Positions 38,390-51,831 of a stretch of DNA of 64,000 nt are shown in pieces (position 1 is the stretch's first letter; the number at the start of each line of letters is the position of its first letter). Source of the DNA: Sipunculus nudus (lineage: Eukaryota; Annelida; Sipuncula; Golfingiida; Sipunculidae); NCBI GenBank assembly GCA_026874595.1, contig CM049316.1, positions 57,917,676 through 57,981,675 of the forward strand. The letters run 5' to 3'. The notes beneath the pieces were generated by a model. That model worked only from the letters and a program-made list of their open reading frames with translations. It was not told where the DNA came from and searched no databases. The position numbers were made by a program, and so were the translations under genes.

Positions 38390-39551
38390 TAAGGTATGTG
38401 GCTCCACCTGTCTGATTGACAAGAAAACTCTCCAAGATGGATGTACATGCCAAATTGGAGACCAACACATTGAAGATATGAGTCAGATATGAGCAGGTTT
38501 CATCTAAAATTAATGATGGACACCACACAAAAAAATGGCAGATGGCACCACAAGTCTTGCATCCAAGAATGAGGAGGCCAAGATCTATGGTTAATGCACA
38601 TTTTGACCAATACAGCACATCACTCTTAAGAAAAGAGCATTAATTTATTCTACAAAAAAGGGAAGGAAGGTGGCGTCACCTGTCTATGAGAACATTTTCC
38701 ACAATGAATAGAAATGCCAAATATAAGGCCAATACCTTGAACCACTCTGGAGATATGAGCAATTTTCACTGAAAGCACATGTACAGATGGACGCCACAGC
38801 AAAATGATTGCAGATGGCGCCACCAGTCTTGTGTACAAGATGAAGGAGTCCAAGATCTATGGATTTGTACAATTTTCAGGCCAAATCACTCCTGAGAAAA
38901 AGGCATTGATTTATTCTACAAAGAAGGGAAGGTAGGTGGTGCCACCTGTCTGGTCTACGAGAAAATTTTCCATGATGAATGGACATGCCAAATTTCAGAC
39001 AAATACCTTAAACAACTCCAGAGATAAAAGCAATATTCAGCAAAAGCATATGTACAAATTGACACAATGGGAAAACGATTGCAGATGGCGCCACCTGTCT
39101 TGTGCACAATATCGAGGAGTCCAAGATCTATGGATATGCACAATTCCAGGTCAATAGGGCAAATCACTCCACAGAAAAGGGCATTAATTTATTCTTCAAA
39201 AAGGAAGGTAGGTGGCGCCCACCATCTGGTTTACGAGAAAACTTTCCATGATGGATAGACATGTCAAATTTCAGACCAATGCCTTGAAGCACTCCGGAGA
39301 TATGAGCAATTTTCACCCAAAGCTCATGTACAGATGGACGCAACAGCAAGAGGGTGACCTTATTTCAGGTTTGCAGATCTTTTTAGAACCTCTAAGACTG
39401 CACAGGGTTTTTGATCCTAGCCCTTAAGGTTTCAATTTGTGCCCTGCTAATGGACGGATGGCCGGACAGACAGCCGGACAGACAGGCAGAAGGACGAAGG
39501 ACAAAGACCCATCACCATAGCCCTGCATGACTGAAAGTAAGCTGAACAAAA
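38390..39551 (+). mobile_element. Chimeric element: D-like modules with a C-type right end
   Basis: About three modules of roughly 275 bp, each beginning with a variant of GGTGGCGCCACCTGTCT (38400, 38670, 38937, plus half-modules at 38817, 39086 and 39213), run into a decayed C-type tail. That tail has GACCTTATTTCAGGTTTGCA, a microsatellite and a degenerate terminus near 39545. No left terminus is recognisable, so the copy is truncated. Confidence 0.6.
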
Positions 39552-39987
39552 AATTAAGGGATCAAGCAAGCTAGGTAAGCCCAAGCAGATACTCCTTTCA
39601 CTTTAACTAACACAAGTGACCCATGGGTCATGATGCTCAGCTGACTGGGAAGAAATTCATAAAAGGAAATTTTATCATCTGAATGGTAGTATATACCCAT
39701 TCAACTGAAGCATCAAACAGATTAACCAACAGGCAAAATTGTGTCTGTATTTATATATCTCAAAAATAGAGAAAAAATGTGTAAACTTTAAAAACAAGGC
39801 CTACAGGCCTAATGCGAACCTGTGCAATGAGATTACACCAGGTATAATGTTTCAATGCTGGACCATTACTTTTCAAGAACATGTGTAACATGTATATGAA
39901 CAATGCAAGTACTAAACACTTAGAACAAGAAACAATTAAGCAAACATCACTGCTACAATTCTGGCATGGGTGCACACAACACAAAAT

Positions 39988-41164
39988 CTAGAATATTGGT
40001 AGTCAACAAGCGACTGTGTATCCACTAAAATCAGAGTGGGAAAGGTGAAGCGAGGCATGGATTGAATGGCAAGGGGAAATAGAGTGAAGTGTGTTGCATA
40101 ATAGCCTGGATGTCTGCAGCCGAAATGTGTATGTAGGTTGCGCCACCTACCATAAAATCCAGAAAGCTGTCCAAGATGTATAAACATGCAAAATTTTAGG
40201 CAAATAAGTCAAACCACTACTGAGACATGAGTGATTTCAGCCCATGGCAGACAAACAGACGGACCCTGTGCAAAAATGGTGGCAGGTGGCACAACCAATT
40301 TTGTGTATGATTAAGAGATATGTAAGATCTATACACATGCAAAATTTCAGGGGGATATGTCAAACCAGTCCTGAGATATAAGCCTGAATGTCTGCAGCAT
40401 ATACATAAATGTAGGTGGCGCCACCTGCCACAAAATCCTGAAAGCTATCCAAGATGTATAAACCTGCAAAATTTTAGGCAGCTTTGTCAAACCACTGCCG
40501 AGATATGAATAATTTTATCCCACGGCAAACAAACAGACGGATGCTGTGCAAAAATGATTGCAGGTGGCGCCATCAGTTTGGCGTATGATAAGAGCTATGT
40601 GAGATCTATAAACAAGCAAAATTTTTGCCCAATCAGTCAAATGGTTCCTGAGATATGAGCTTGGATGTCTGCAGCTTAAACGTGAATGTAGGTGGCGGCA
40701 CCTGTCACAAAATCAAGAAAGCTGTCCAGGATGTATACACACACAAAATTAGGTGGATAAGTCCAACCAATGCAGAGATATGAGTGTTTTTATCCCGAGA
40801 CAGATGAACAGATGGACGCTGTCCAAAAATAGTTGCAGGTGGCGCCACAATTTTAGTGTATATTATAAAGCTTTCCAAGGGCTACATTTGTGCAAAGTCT
40901 TTAGCCTTATCGGTCAAACGGTTCCCGAGATATGTGGGTTTATGTGTGGAAACAGACGCACGAATGGACACTGGGCAGAAAGGAAAGTTCAGAGGTCAAC
41001 CAAAAATGAGGGCGCAGCAGTTCACATGTGACCGATCATAATTCTGAATCTTAAAAAATTCTGCCTAGTGGTTATGGAGGAGTTCTCCGGAAACCTATGC
41101 GGCGATGGCGGCAGCGTCCGCGTCCGACTGAAAACAGTTTCCGCAAAACCCTGTTTTAAGCAGA
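39988..41164 (-). mobile_element. Helitron-type element D2
   Basis: On the - strand the 3' end is CTAG at 39988-39991 with the same subterminal sequence as D1 (TAGTC..CTTGT..). The 5' end near 41164 is a decayed version of the D terminus (CCGCAAAACCCTGTTTT at 41141). Two to three 280-bp modules lie between, with GGTGGCGCCACC at about 40417 and variants. Confidence 0.62.
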
Positions 41165-42400
41165 TTCAATGATTGTAGCTGGCACTACCAGTCTTATATA
41201 CAACAAAGAGATATATATATATGCCCAATGTCAGCCTGATATGTCAAACCCCTCCTGTGAAATAAGCAGGGACATACACTGTGCAAAAATTATTGTAGGT
41301 GGAGCCATCAGTCTTGTACACTATAAAGCTACCCGATATGTATAAACATGCCCAATTTTAGGCTGATGTATCAAATTCCTCTGTAGAAATAAGCAGGCGC
41401 ATACACTGCAAAAGTCAATGTAGGTGGCACTACCTGTCTTGTAAATGAGAATACCATCAAAGACGCATATACAGGTCAAAATATCAGTCCAATACATCAA
41501 TATTTCCCAGAGTTTGATGCACTGGGCTGACAAGGCTTAGGTGAGTAAGGCAGTTGCCCCCGAGTGACCTGTGACAAATTGCTGCCTCAAGCTACTGCAC
41601 TGAGTGAACTCTTGATCTGCACCTGGCTAGACTGAGTGAACTTTTGACCTGTACCTGGCTGCACTGAGTGAACTCGACCTGTTGCATAATCTGACACAGT
41701 TGGCAGTCTGCCAAAGCTATAAATAGATTCAGGCTGAACTTTGGTGCCAAATATGATGCAGTGAGCATCATAGCTATAAATAGAAAAGCTATAAATAGAA
41801 TGCAGCTACTGCACTGAGTGATCTCTTGACCTGTACCTGGCTGCACTTCTTCCAATCCTGGCACTGTGCCAAAACTATTTATAGAGCTGACATCATCTTG
41901 GCTAATGGCCAACATCAAGGCACTGGCAATCTGTCAATGGTAAACCAAGTGCTGCCATCTGTACACAAATGTGGTCCCTACTTGAAATAACTTTGAAATT
42001 TATTTTCCCAATACAAAATGCTTTTCAGCTGACTTTTTATAAAAAAAGAAATCAGGAATATATGTAAAATTATTACGGATGCATGTTGAATGCAAAATTA
42101 AAATACAGTTATATCTCATTGATGGCAAATTCTTGAATTAAGTTGAGTAGGGATACCAATAATTTATAATCCAAGTACAGTTGTCTTTATATAGCCACAG
42201 AGAGCTGAATATCCATGATTGTTACATTGCCTAGTATGATGAATAACTTAAATCATATATCTAAATTTTTTAAAAGCTTTTAAAAAAACTTTCTTGTCAA
42301 TATTAACCAAAGATAACCTGAAATCTAAATGTCTAGTGGCATGATGTAATAGATCCTGACAAACTAGTGCCAGGCTAGATGTAACAGCATCACACAGCTA
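41165..42400. repeat. Mixed short repeats inside A2
   Basis: Half-modules starting GTAGGTGG.GCCA.CAGTCTTGTA occur at about 41295 and 41420 (related to D modules). They are followed by loosely repeated ACTGAGTGAACTCTTGA.CTG.ACCTGGCT units (41600-41850) and then AT-rich DNA. Not assigned to a named family. Confidence 0.45.
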
Positions 42401-42418
42401 ACATATATGGCAAAATGA

Positions 42419-43450
42419 CTCAATTCAATCTCCATAATTCAGCCAAAAATCATTCATGTGGAACCATTAATGACAATTATTATAAGAATTATTGTAGGGA
42501 TTATTCTTGTAAAATATTTAACAAACTGGCTTCAGTGACATCAGTCAAAAAACGTTTCGCAGGTTAATAACTCATATGGGAAGATACAGCCAACTGGCTA
42601 AGTTCAGCTTCCCGTAACTCAGCCAAAAAGCACTGACCCAAAACCATTTGAACAAACTTGAATTATCAACATCTGAGGATAACTAATGTGTGAGATTTAA
42701 GAATTTGGCCCAGTGGTTTTTGAGAAGAAGATCTTTGTAGCCACTGAGCTAAAATAGGCTGTTATGGCATATGACTAAATTCAGCTTCCCATATCTTTGC
42801 CAAATGTCACTGAAAAGAGACCATTTGAACAAACTTCAGAAAGCACTACACTAGGATCATTTGTGTGAGATATTAAACATTTTGGCCATATGGTTTCAGA
42901 GAAGAAGTTTATTGTAGCCCTCAGTGTGATACAGGCACTGATGACCCCGTAAAAAAAGGCCAATGCAGGTGGCGCCACCAATACCTCAATTTCAGATATG
43001 ACCAATGTGACCAACATTGGCATAAAATTTGGTGATGATAGCTCCAGCCGTTTCTGAGATTTAAATTTTAATATGCTTTTTTGCACAGTTAACAAAGTTC
43101 AACCTCCTGTAACTCGGCCAAAAATCTCCGAACTGGAACCATTCGAACAAATTTGAGAAAGATTTTTCCAGGGATCATTTCTGTGAAATATTGGACAATT
43201 TGGCTGGACAGTTTCGGAAGAAGATTTTTAAAGCGTTTTTAGCTTTTTCCCAATAAAATCTAAGAAAATGCAGTTAGAAAAAAATAAACAAAATCCGATA
43301 TAGTTTTTTGGATGACTGATTATTTGCAAAAAAATTGGTGATGCTAGCTGCTGCCGTTTTTGAGTTAGCTATGGTTAACGTACAGACGATGCACCACACA
43401 CGACGCACGACACACGACGCCGCACCATCGCATAAGCTCACAGGTTCCCT
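42419..43450 (+). repeat. About 180-bp tandem modules, family G
   Basis: Units begin around 42419, 42598, 42776 and 43093 with TTCAGCTTCCCGTAACTCAGCCAAAAA or variants, then CCATTTGAACAAACTT and AGATTTTTgTAG. One interval is longer because a GGTGGCGCCACC segment (42967) is included. It ends in a CACACGACGCACGACACACGACGCCG run and GCATAAGCTCAC, probably the remnant end of another element. Confidence 0.65.
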
Positions 43451-43487
43451 AAAAATACAGGTGGCTCCACCAGTCTGCAGAAACTAA

Positions 43488-44937
43488 CAAGGGACCCATG
43501 GGTCACAGCGCTCAGCTGTTATATATGATAAAAAATATGATTTGGGAATGAGGCATATGCTGGTTTTGTGTGGTAATAAATATAAGCTTTATTATGAGTT
43601 GTTGGTGTTTAGCTTATGTATGATTTTGATAGTTTATTTGAGACAGGGAAGAGGATTGATTTCATTTATTTTATTAACATATGGAGTGCTATTGTCACAC
43701 AGATTTTGACTTGGCCATAAAATAAAAACATCTTTTCAAATAAAGTATACACACTGTTGGTTGAATGAGGGACAAACAATATCATTATGCTAATTACAAT
43801 CTCAGCTATAATTAATAACTGGAAATAATAGTCAATTTTACACCTGGTGAAGTTTTACTCTTCTGAAGTAAAGCATTACTTATCTGATGAACATCCACAC
43901 TTTCATAGCAATACATCACTTTGTGGACACAATTAAATGTGCACTTTAATCATTGTAACCCTGGTGGTACAATACAAAATCTAAAATGTAGCATGTCCAA
44001 GAATAAAATAAAATACAGAAAGTTATAACATTCATCTAGTTTATGCACCAGCTGGGGGGGGGGGGGGGTTGAGTGCAGGGCAGAGGAGAAGCCTGCTAGT
44101 AGTGGCCAAGCTGGGTCAAGGCAAGCTGCCTGGGGTGGGTTACATAATGCAAGTGAAGGCTGTACTACTAGGTGGGCCAGATGTAAACAACACTTGACAT
44201 GGTGTATGAAAACTTGAATAAAAGCTATTCTTTTCAAACAATTTCTTTGAAATTTCAGATTTTAAAAGATTAAATCCTTATGTATATATGCTGTGAAAAT
44301 TAAATCAACAGTGCTTACAGGGAAAAAACGTGCCACTGCCAAAGTTGGACAAAATTTAAGGTATTGATTTTTTATTTATGCTAATAATTTGAAAAATTTG
44401 CAAAATTCAGATCTAATTTTGGGCAAACAATTGAATCTTGATTAAATAAAGTTATATTCCTGAAAAAAAGTCTTCAGCTTCAGCAATTCTCATGTTAAGT
44501 GAGCAAATATATTTCCTGATTTTTAAAAAATTGCATTATATTTGGGCCTATAATTTCAAAATAATACCCAATACTGACCTAATTTTTGGTATGTGCACAG
44601 AAAATGTATGGAAGAATATGAATACTAAATATGATCAAAAACAGATCAGTGGTTTTGATATTAGGCAGACTTGAAGTGTAACAATTGCTTTTTTATGGAA
44701 AACGGAGGTTTTTCCTTAATATCTTGAAGGAACAAAGTTCTAATAACCCAATTTTCGGTATGGTAGGAGATTTTGGGGACATCTAATGGTATGCAGAATT
44801 TTGGATTCGTAGGTCCAACGGTTTTAAAACGTGCCCTGTTAACGGACGGACGGCCGGACGGCCAGACCGCCGGACGGACGGACGACGGACAAAGGACCAC
44901 GACTATAGCTCAGATGACTTACAGTCAGCTGAGCTAA
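43488..44937. mobile_element. Element B2, nested in A2 with an exact empty site
   Basis: Left CAAGGGACCCATGGGTCACA, right hairpin plus CTAA (44934-44937). Removing it gives AGAAACTAATAAAAAC, identical to the uninterrupted module at about 21112-21126 in A1. The core is a shortened B core with a 15-base G tract at 44054-44068 and the usual GGAC microsatellite. Confidence 0.88.
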
Positions 44938-47717
44938 TAAAAACAATTAATGGTCAATATCCATGCAAAGAATCATGGTGATTTCTTCATTAGTTGTTCA
45001 GATACTTCAGCTTTTGTATCAAATTTTCCATTATTCTTAGGGATACTTCGGAGTCCTATAGCTTGAAGGATATGGGTAACAGAGACCTAATTTCAGGTTT
45101 CCAGTTCCACAGACACTTTTCATGGGCCTCCTTGCATGACAAAAATGAAGATTCTAGGTCCAGTTGTTACGATTTGTACCCTGTTGACAGATAACCAAAT
45201 CTTTAAAGGTCTCAAAAATAGAGTAAAAAAATCCATAAAAATTTGAAAAAAATACAGGTGGCACACCCAGTCTGCAGAAACTGATGGAACACGGCATGAT
45301 CAATATGTATGCCAAAAATCATGACCATAAGTGTTGTAGTTATTGAGATACTGCAGTTTTTGTATCAAATTTTTCATTTTTCTGGGGGGTATTTTGGAGT
45401 CATACAGCGTAAAGGATATGGGTAACAGAGACCTAATTTAAGGTTTCTATGGAGACTTTTTATGGGTCTCCCTGTGTGTCAAGAATGAAGATTCTAGCTC
45501 CAGTTGTTATGATTTGTGCCCTGTTAACAGATGTTCATATCTTTAAAGGTCTCAAAAATAGAGAAAAAAATTTGTAAAAAAAACCCGAACAAATACAGGT
45601 GGTGTCACCAGTCTGCAGAAACTGATGAAACACTCCATGATCAATATCCATGCAAACAATTATGGTGATCTCTGCATTAGTTGTTCAGATACTTCAGCTT
45701 TTGTATCAAATTTTCCATTATTCTGAGCTGTACTTTGGAGTACCATAGCTCAAAGGATATGGGTATGATAAAAGGATATATGAGAAAACAATTTGTAAAA
45801 AATAAAAAAATACAGGTGGTGCCACCAGTCTGCAGAAACTGATGAAACATCTCATGATCAATAAGTATGCCAAAAATCATAACCATCAGTGATGTAGTTA
45901 ATGAGATATTGAAGTTTTTGTATGAAATTTTTTACTATTCTGGGGGGGTTCTTTGGGGCCCCATAGCTCGAAGGATATGGGTAACAGAGACCTAATTTCT
46001 GGTTTCCATGGAAACTTTTCAAAGGTCTCTCAGTGGTTCAAGAATGAAGATTCTAGGTCCAGTCTTTACGATTTGTGCCCTGTTAACAGATTTTCACATT
46101 TTTAAAGGTCTCAAAAATAGAGAAAACAATTCATATACAAGTGACCCATGGATCATGACGCTCAGCTGCCAAGCATGACCTGCGACATCATGGGCTGTGA
46201 TTCACAACTTCTAGTAAAATTGTTGCAGAACCTATATGCCAATTTTGTTTAAACTTTCTACGTTGCCATAAATTCTTCTCATATATGTCTGGTTAAAACA
46301 TAGTGAATGATGGTCTGAGGCAAAATGTATGGTTGTTGAGCTGTCAGGAACTAATCCCACAGCTTGCTCGATACCTGTCAGTCTCAAAAGGAATACCACA
46401 CAGGCCACATATAAGATCAAAATATAGCAAAAGATCAAGGAAATCCATGCAAGAATTATTGTGAAAAGGGTGCTTCCATATTAATTTTTATTCAATACAA
46501 GCCAACTGTACTGAGCTTTCATAAATGATGGTCATATTTATTAAGAAATCTTTGACCCAATGCAAGATTACATTAATATACATACCACTGCATTCACTTT
46601 AATAGTTCTTGAGATAATATGTTCTAAAGGAATTTAAAGATGGCTTCCTGGTGGCCATATTGGATTTCTGACAGGTCGGAAATTGAACAACAAATATCCT
46701 CTAAAAGGGACCAAACATCATAAAACAAGGGACCTATGGGTCACGGCGCTCAGCTGATCATGATTGAACTATAAATGTATCACCATTGTGATACAATATT
46801 TAGTCGACAAACCTTATGAATATCATGGACCTATTAGGCTATTATAAAGGAATATAATGTAATATGTGAGTAAATCATGTATGAAATTACCTGACTGATG
46901 GATTAATATGGAGTAAATATAGTGGTTTATTTTTTATTTATTTGGGAGCTGTTGAAAATAGCGATATATTTGAGCAAATATGAATGCAATGACGGTACAT
47001 AAGCAGTGGTAGAATGATAATAAGGCTATTTGTTAAAGGATCTATAGTGTATGGAAGTCCGCAAGATTTCAATTTGACATATATAATGTTATTATTAACT
47101 ATGCTGAAGAGTGGATTTATGAATTGTGACTGTATGACATGATATCTCTTAGGTCTTGACAAGGTACATTATATTGATGCCCACCACGTCTACATATTAC
47201 ACAATATTGACATAATTTCTGGCACCTACAAAGGTAACAAACAGTTATACAATATATAAAAATATGAATATATCTGATTCAACTTGTTCTCGTTTACTGA
47301 GGCTGACATTGGGATGGGGTTCGGAGAAGGAAACAATGTGAGCAGCAAGGAGGGTTGGATGTAGAGAGAAAAGGAGATAGAGAGAGAGGGACGGAGCATT
47401 CAACAGTACTTAAACACCTGGAAGGTTAAAATCTAAAATATTATGAAATGTAGATAAAGTCTGAGAGAAAGAGGTAATCTAGGCTATGGTTGGTTGATAT
47501 GATTGAAGAAATTGTTGCAAATAATATTTTAAGATCTGACCTTGCGTTTTCATTGGATACCTTTTTGACAGGCTATTGACAGTTCAACATTTTACAAATT
47601 TGTCTAATGAGATCCAATTTTTTTAATTTAAACTTTAATTAAACTTTTTTTTCTATTTTATGATATGTATACAGTTGCTATAAAATCCCCACTCCACAGG
47701 CGGAAGGACTGGATGGA

Positions 47718-48251
47718 GGGGGGGGGGGGGGGGAGGAGAGTTATGATGGGAGTTACAACGCCTCAGTCTCTCTGTATATATTTTCTTCAAATTATTAAAT
47801 TTTATGCTATAGCAATAGCACTATTGTTGACAGTGCGAAGGAGCAAGGACTTAGTGGGGTGGGGGAAGGGGATGGTGGGAGTTACAATACCCTTGCATAT
47901 ACGTACAGGATATGAAATTTAATTAATCAGAGCTTACAGGAAAAAAAAGTTTATTCATAATTATTAAATATTTAAAACAGGCAAGAAAGCTAGAGAAACA
48001 AAGCAAATAATTTTAATTCCCATTCTTCTGAGCCAGGAAATTATGAACAATTTTACATAAATTCCTTTTTTTATAACATCATTTTTTTTCCAGGTTTGAA
48101 AATGTAACTATACATTTAGAGTATAACATATATATGTGAATATTTCAGTTGATTCACATTTCTTAATTGCATCAACATATATATCTAATAAATTAGGTTT
48201 ATAGTACCTGTTAACAGAATGGGGTGGGGGGAGGAAGGGAGGCATAGGGGT

Positions 48252-48290
<39 letters not shown>

Positions 48291-49723
48291 AGCAAGAAAG
48301 AGAGAAAGGGAAAGAGAGAGAGGAGAAAGGCTCTCTGGTAATTACTGCCTGACCCAGCCTGACCCAGACACTCACAGAAGCAGTAGGCAAGGAGTGAAGG
48401 TGTTATGTAACAGCCTGGAACACTGTTAACCAATGACTTGATCTTAATATTCAAGACATGGTGCTATAAATATGGGTCACTGTGCTCAGCTGAAGTTGAC
48501 CTTGAAGGTAAAAATCTAAAATAATAATGGAGATCAAGTTTAAGAGGAAAAGGTAATATATGCCATGGCTAGTTGACATGATTGGTTTGTATTGATGAGT
48601 GAGAAATTGTTGCAAAAAATATTTTGTGCCAAACCATGCATTCTCTAATGTCAAAATTGAAGCATGTGAGCAGTTTGTGAACATAAGATGTATATTATTA
48701 CCATGATCATTGGCTGGCTTTTTGATAATTTGATGACAGTTTAGTAGTTTACACATTTGCTCAATTGGATCTATTTTACATAATATATATTATTAAATAT
48801 ATGTATTTTTATTTTATAAAATGTATACAGTTGAAATATAACTGATGTCTCCAGTCCCCAGATGCAAGGACCTGGTGGTGGTGGTTGGGGGGGGGGGGGG
48901 AGGGCTGGAATGATGGAAGTTACAACATCTCTGTATTAACATAGTGTATATACATATAGGATTTCCACTTAATTCAACAATACTTACAGGATTAAATAGT
49001 TCATTCACAATTACATAATATTTAAAAAAGGACAGACAGACTGTTAGACAAACAAAGCTGATAATATATTTTAATATTTTAAAGTTTTTCATCTGCAATA
49101 TTACACATCAGAATACATAAGTTGCTTTCAAATTTCAGACTTTAATGGCTTAAATCCATACACATACAGCATATGAAAGTTATTTCAACAGTGCTTAAAG
49201 GAAAAATTTCATAATTAGTATATATATTTAATGATTATTGAGAGATGATGGACAGACAGAGCTGATCACTTTATGTTCCATTCTCCTGGGGCAAGAATAT
49301 GTTTCAATATTAGATCTTAATTTTTTCTAATCAAATTATCTTTCAAATTGAAAAAAATTGTACACATTTGCAATAATAACTAATGTCCCAGTGCACAGGT
49401 GACGGTGAGGTGCTAAGGATCAATGACAGCCGGAGGGGGGGGAAGAGATGGGATTAACAACACTTTTGCATAAACATTCAGGGCAAACAAAGCCTGATCT
49501 CCAATTCTGCTGAGGCTCGAAAACAATGAACACATGTTTGTATTAGATCCTCATTTTTTTATTTTAAGTTTAATTTGTATACATTTCCAATATAACATAT
49601 ATTTCTGAATATAAACGTTGATTCATAATTCTAAATTGCATCATCATAAATCTCAATCTTGTCATGTAACACCACATCATGCATACAAATGTATATTTAT
49701 ATATTCATAGGGGGGGGGGGGGG
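47718..49723 (+). repeat. Recurrent G tracts in B3
   Basis: Runs of 14-16 G occur at 47718-47733, 48887-48900 and 49710-49723, with a shorter run near 49435. Each lies in a repeated B subsegment, and such tracts could form G-quadruplexes. Confidence 0.85.
48251..48330 (+). repeat. (GA)n microsatellite
   Basis: About 80 bases of GAGA with occasional AAAG interruptions, inside B3. The - strand frame through it is low-complexity and not coding. Confidence 0.9.
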
Positions 49724-51831
49724 AGGGGGTGTGATATGAGAACAATTGTACACCTGTCACAGCAGGGGATCTCCCCCAGTGACTGAAACAAATCAGGAAC
49801 CCTGGCATAGCTGACTTCCAGTGACCTGGAGTGGCCTACGTGCATCTGGAACAAAGCAAGTGACTACAATAGAGCCTCAAGATAAAATTCAACAACTAGC
49901 CTAATTTTCAACCTTTTAGTTTCAAATTTCAGATTTAAACACATTAAATACTTATGTTTACATTCTGAGAAAATTAAATCAACAGTACTCAAAGGAAAAA
50001 AATGTGCCATGGTCAAAAGTTGGGTAAAATTTCAGGTACTGATTTTATGTTTATGCTAATAACTTATAAAATTTACAAAATACAGATCTAATTTTGGGTA
50101 TGCAATTGAATCTTAATTAAACAAAGTTATATACTTGAAAAAAATTCTCTAGCTTCAATAATTTTCATGTAACCTGAGTATATATTTTTCCTGATTTTTT
50201 ACAAAGTCAATTTTGTTTGGGCACATAACTTTTAACACATAACAATTACGCAATACTGACATCATTTCTGGTATGTGCATAGCGAATGTATAGAAAAATA
50301 TGTATATTATATATGATCAAAGTCAGATCAGTGGTTTTGATACTAGGCAGTCCTGAAGTGTAACAAAGGGTTTTTAATGAAAAAATGAAGTTTTTCATTA
50401 ATATCTCAAAGGAATTAAGTTCTGGTGACCAAATTCTTGGCATGGTAGGGGATTTTGGAGACATCTTACTGTATGCCTAATTTAAGGAACTTAGAGCTGA
50501 AGCTGGGGAGCTGAGCTCTAGCAAACTGCATAACACAAGGTTGATGTAAACAATATGTGACATGGTGCTTGAAAACTTGAATAAAATCTACAGTTTTTGA
50601 TCAACTGGTTTCAAATTTTAAATGTTAACAGTTGAAATGCTAACAAAAACATGCTTTGAAAATTAAATCCACAGCAGTTACAAGAAAAAAAGAGCCATGG
50701 TCAAAGTTGGGCAAAGTTTAAGGTACCAATTTTTTATTTTTGCTAATATTTTAAAAAATTTAAAAGATTTTGATCAAATTTTGGGTATACAATTTAATTT
50801 TGATTAATAAATTTTATATTACTGGAAAAAAGTGCTTAGCTTTAACAAGTTTTGTGTTAAGTGATCAAATTTTTTCCTGATTATTTACAAAATGCATTAT
50901 GTTTGGGCCCAGACCCAATTTCTGGCATGTACATAGTAACTATATAGAGGATTATTTATGGTAAATATGAGGAAAAACAGATGAGTGGTTTTGATATTAG
51001 GCAGTCCAGAAGTGTGAAAATAGGTTTTTAATAAAAAATTGAGGTTTTTCATTAATTTCTCAAAGGAACGAAGTCGCAAAGACCCAGTTTTCGGCTTGGT
51101 AGGAGATCTTGGGGACGTCTAACATTATGCCAAATTTTGGATTCCTAGGTCTTACGGTTTCAAAACGTGCCACATCTACGGACGGACGGACAGACAGACG
51201 GACAGACAACGGACCACGACTATAGCTCAGATGACTTATAGTCAGCTGAGCTAAAAATCACAGAAACTGCCCTGGAAAAAGGATTTCTAAAATGGATACC
51301 TGGCAGACATAATGGTTTTCTGACAAGTCTGACATTTGATATCACACATCCTCCAATAAGACACTAAACTTGTAGCAATTGCTCCAAAAAATGTAACAGT
51401 TATGAATGTCCAAAACAATTCAAAAGGAATGATCAGGTTGGAGAGCTCTCATATCAGATTTATGAACATGCAAATGTAAAAAGTGCAAGTCCAATTTGTT
51501 TTAATTGTATCCGCCAAAACAGAGTTTTGCGGAAACTATGTTTTCAGCTGCACGCGGATGCGTGCCGCCGCCGCTGCCGCGTAGGTTTCCGGAGAACTCC
51601 TCCGTAACCGCTGGGCGGAATTTTACGAAACCCGGGATTATGTTCGGGTCACATGTGAACTGCTGCGCCCCGATTTTGTTTTGACCTCTGACCTTTCCTC
51701 TGCGCTCTGCGTCCATTTGTGCGTCTGTTTCCACACATAAACCCACATATCTCGGAAACCTTTTGACGGATCAGGAAAATTTTTTTGCACAAATGTAGCC
51801 CTCGGAGAGCTTTATAACATACACAAAAAAT

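Larger units (their letters stand above)
46726..51254. mobile_element. Element B3, nested in C2, internally expanded
   Basis: Left CAAGGGACCTATGGGTCACG, right hairpin plus CTAA (51251-51254). The C2 sequence rejoins across it with exactly the same length as C1 at 34811-34840. At 4.5 kb it is more than twice B1. The left B segment appears again from about 48471 (GGGTCACTGTGCTCAGCTGA), and the right core is present twice (from about 49925 and 50605), so it grew by internal duplication or by insertion of a second B copy. Confidence 0.83.
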
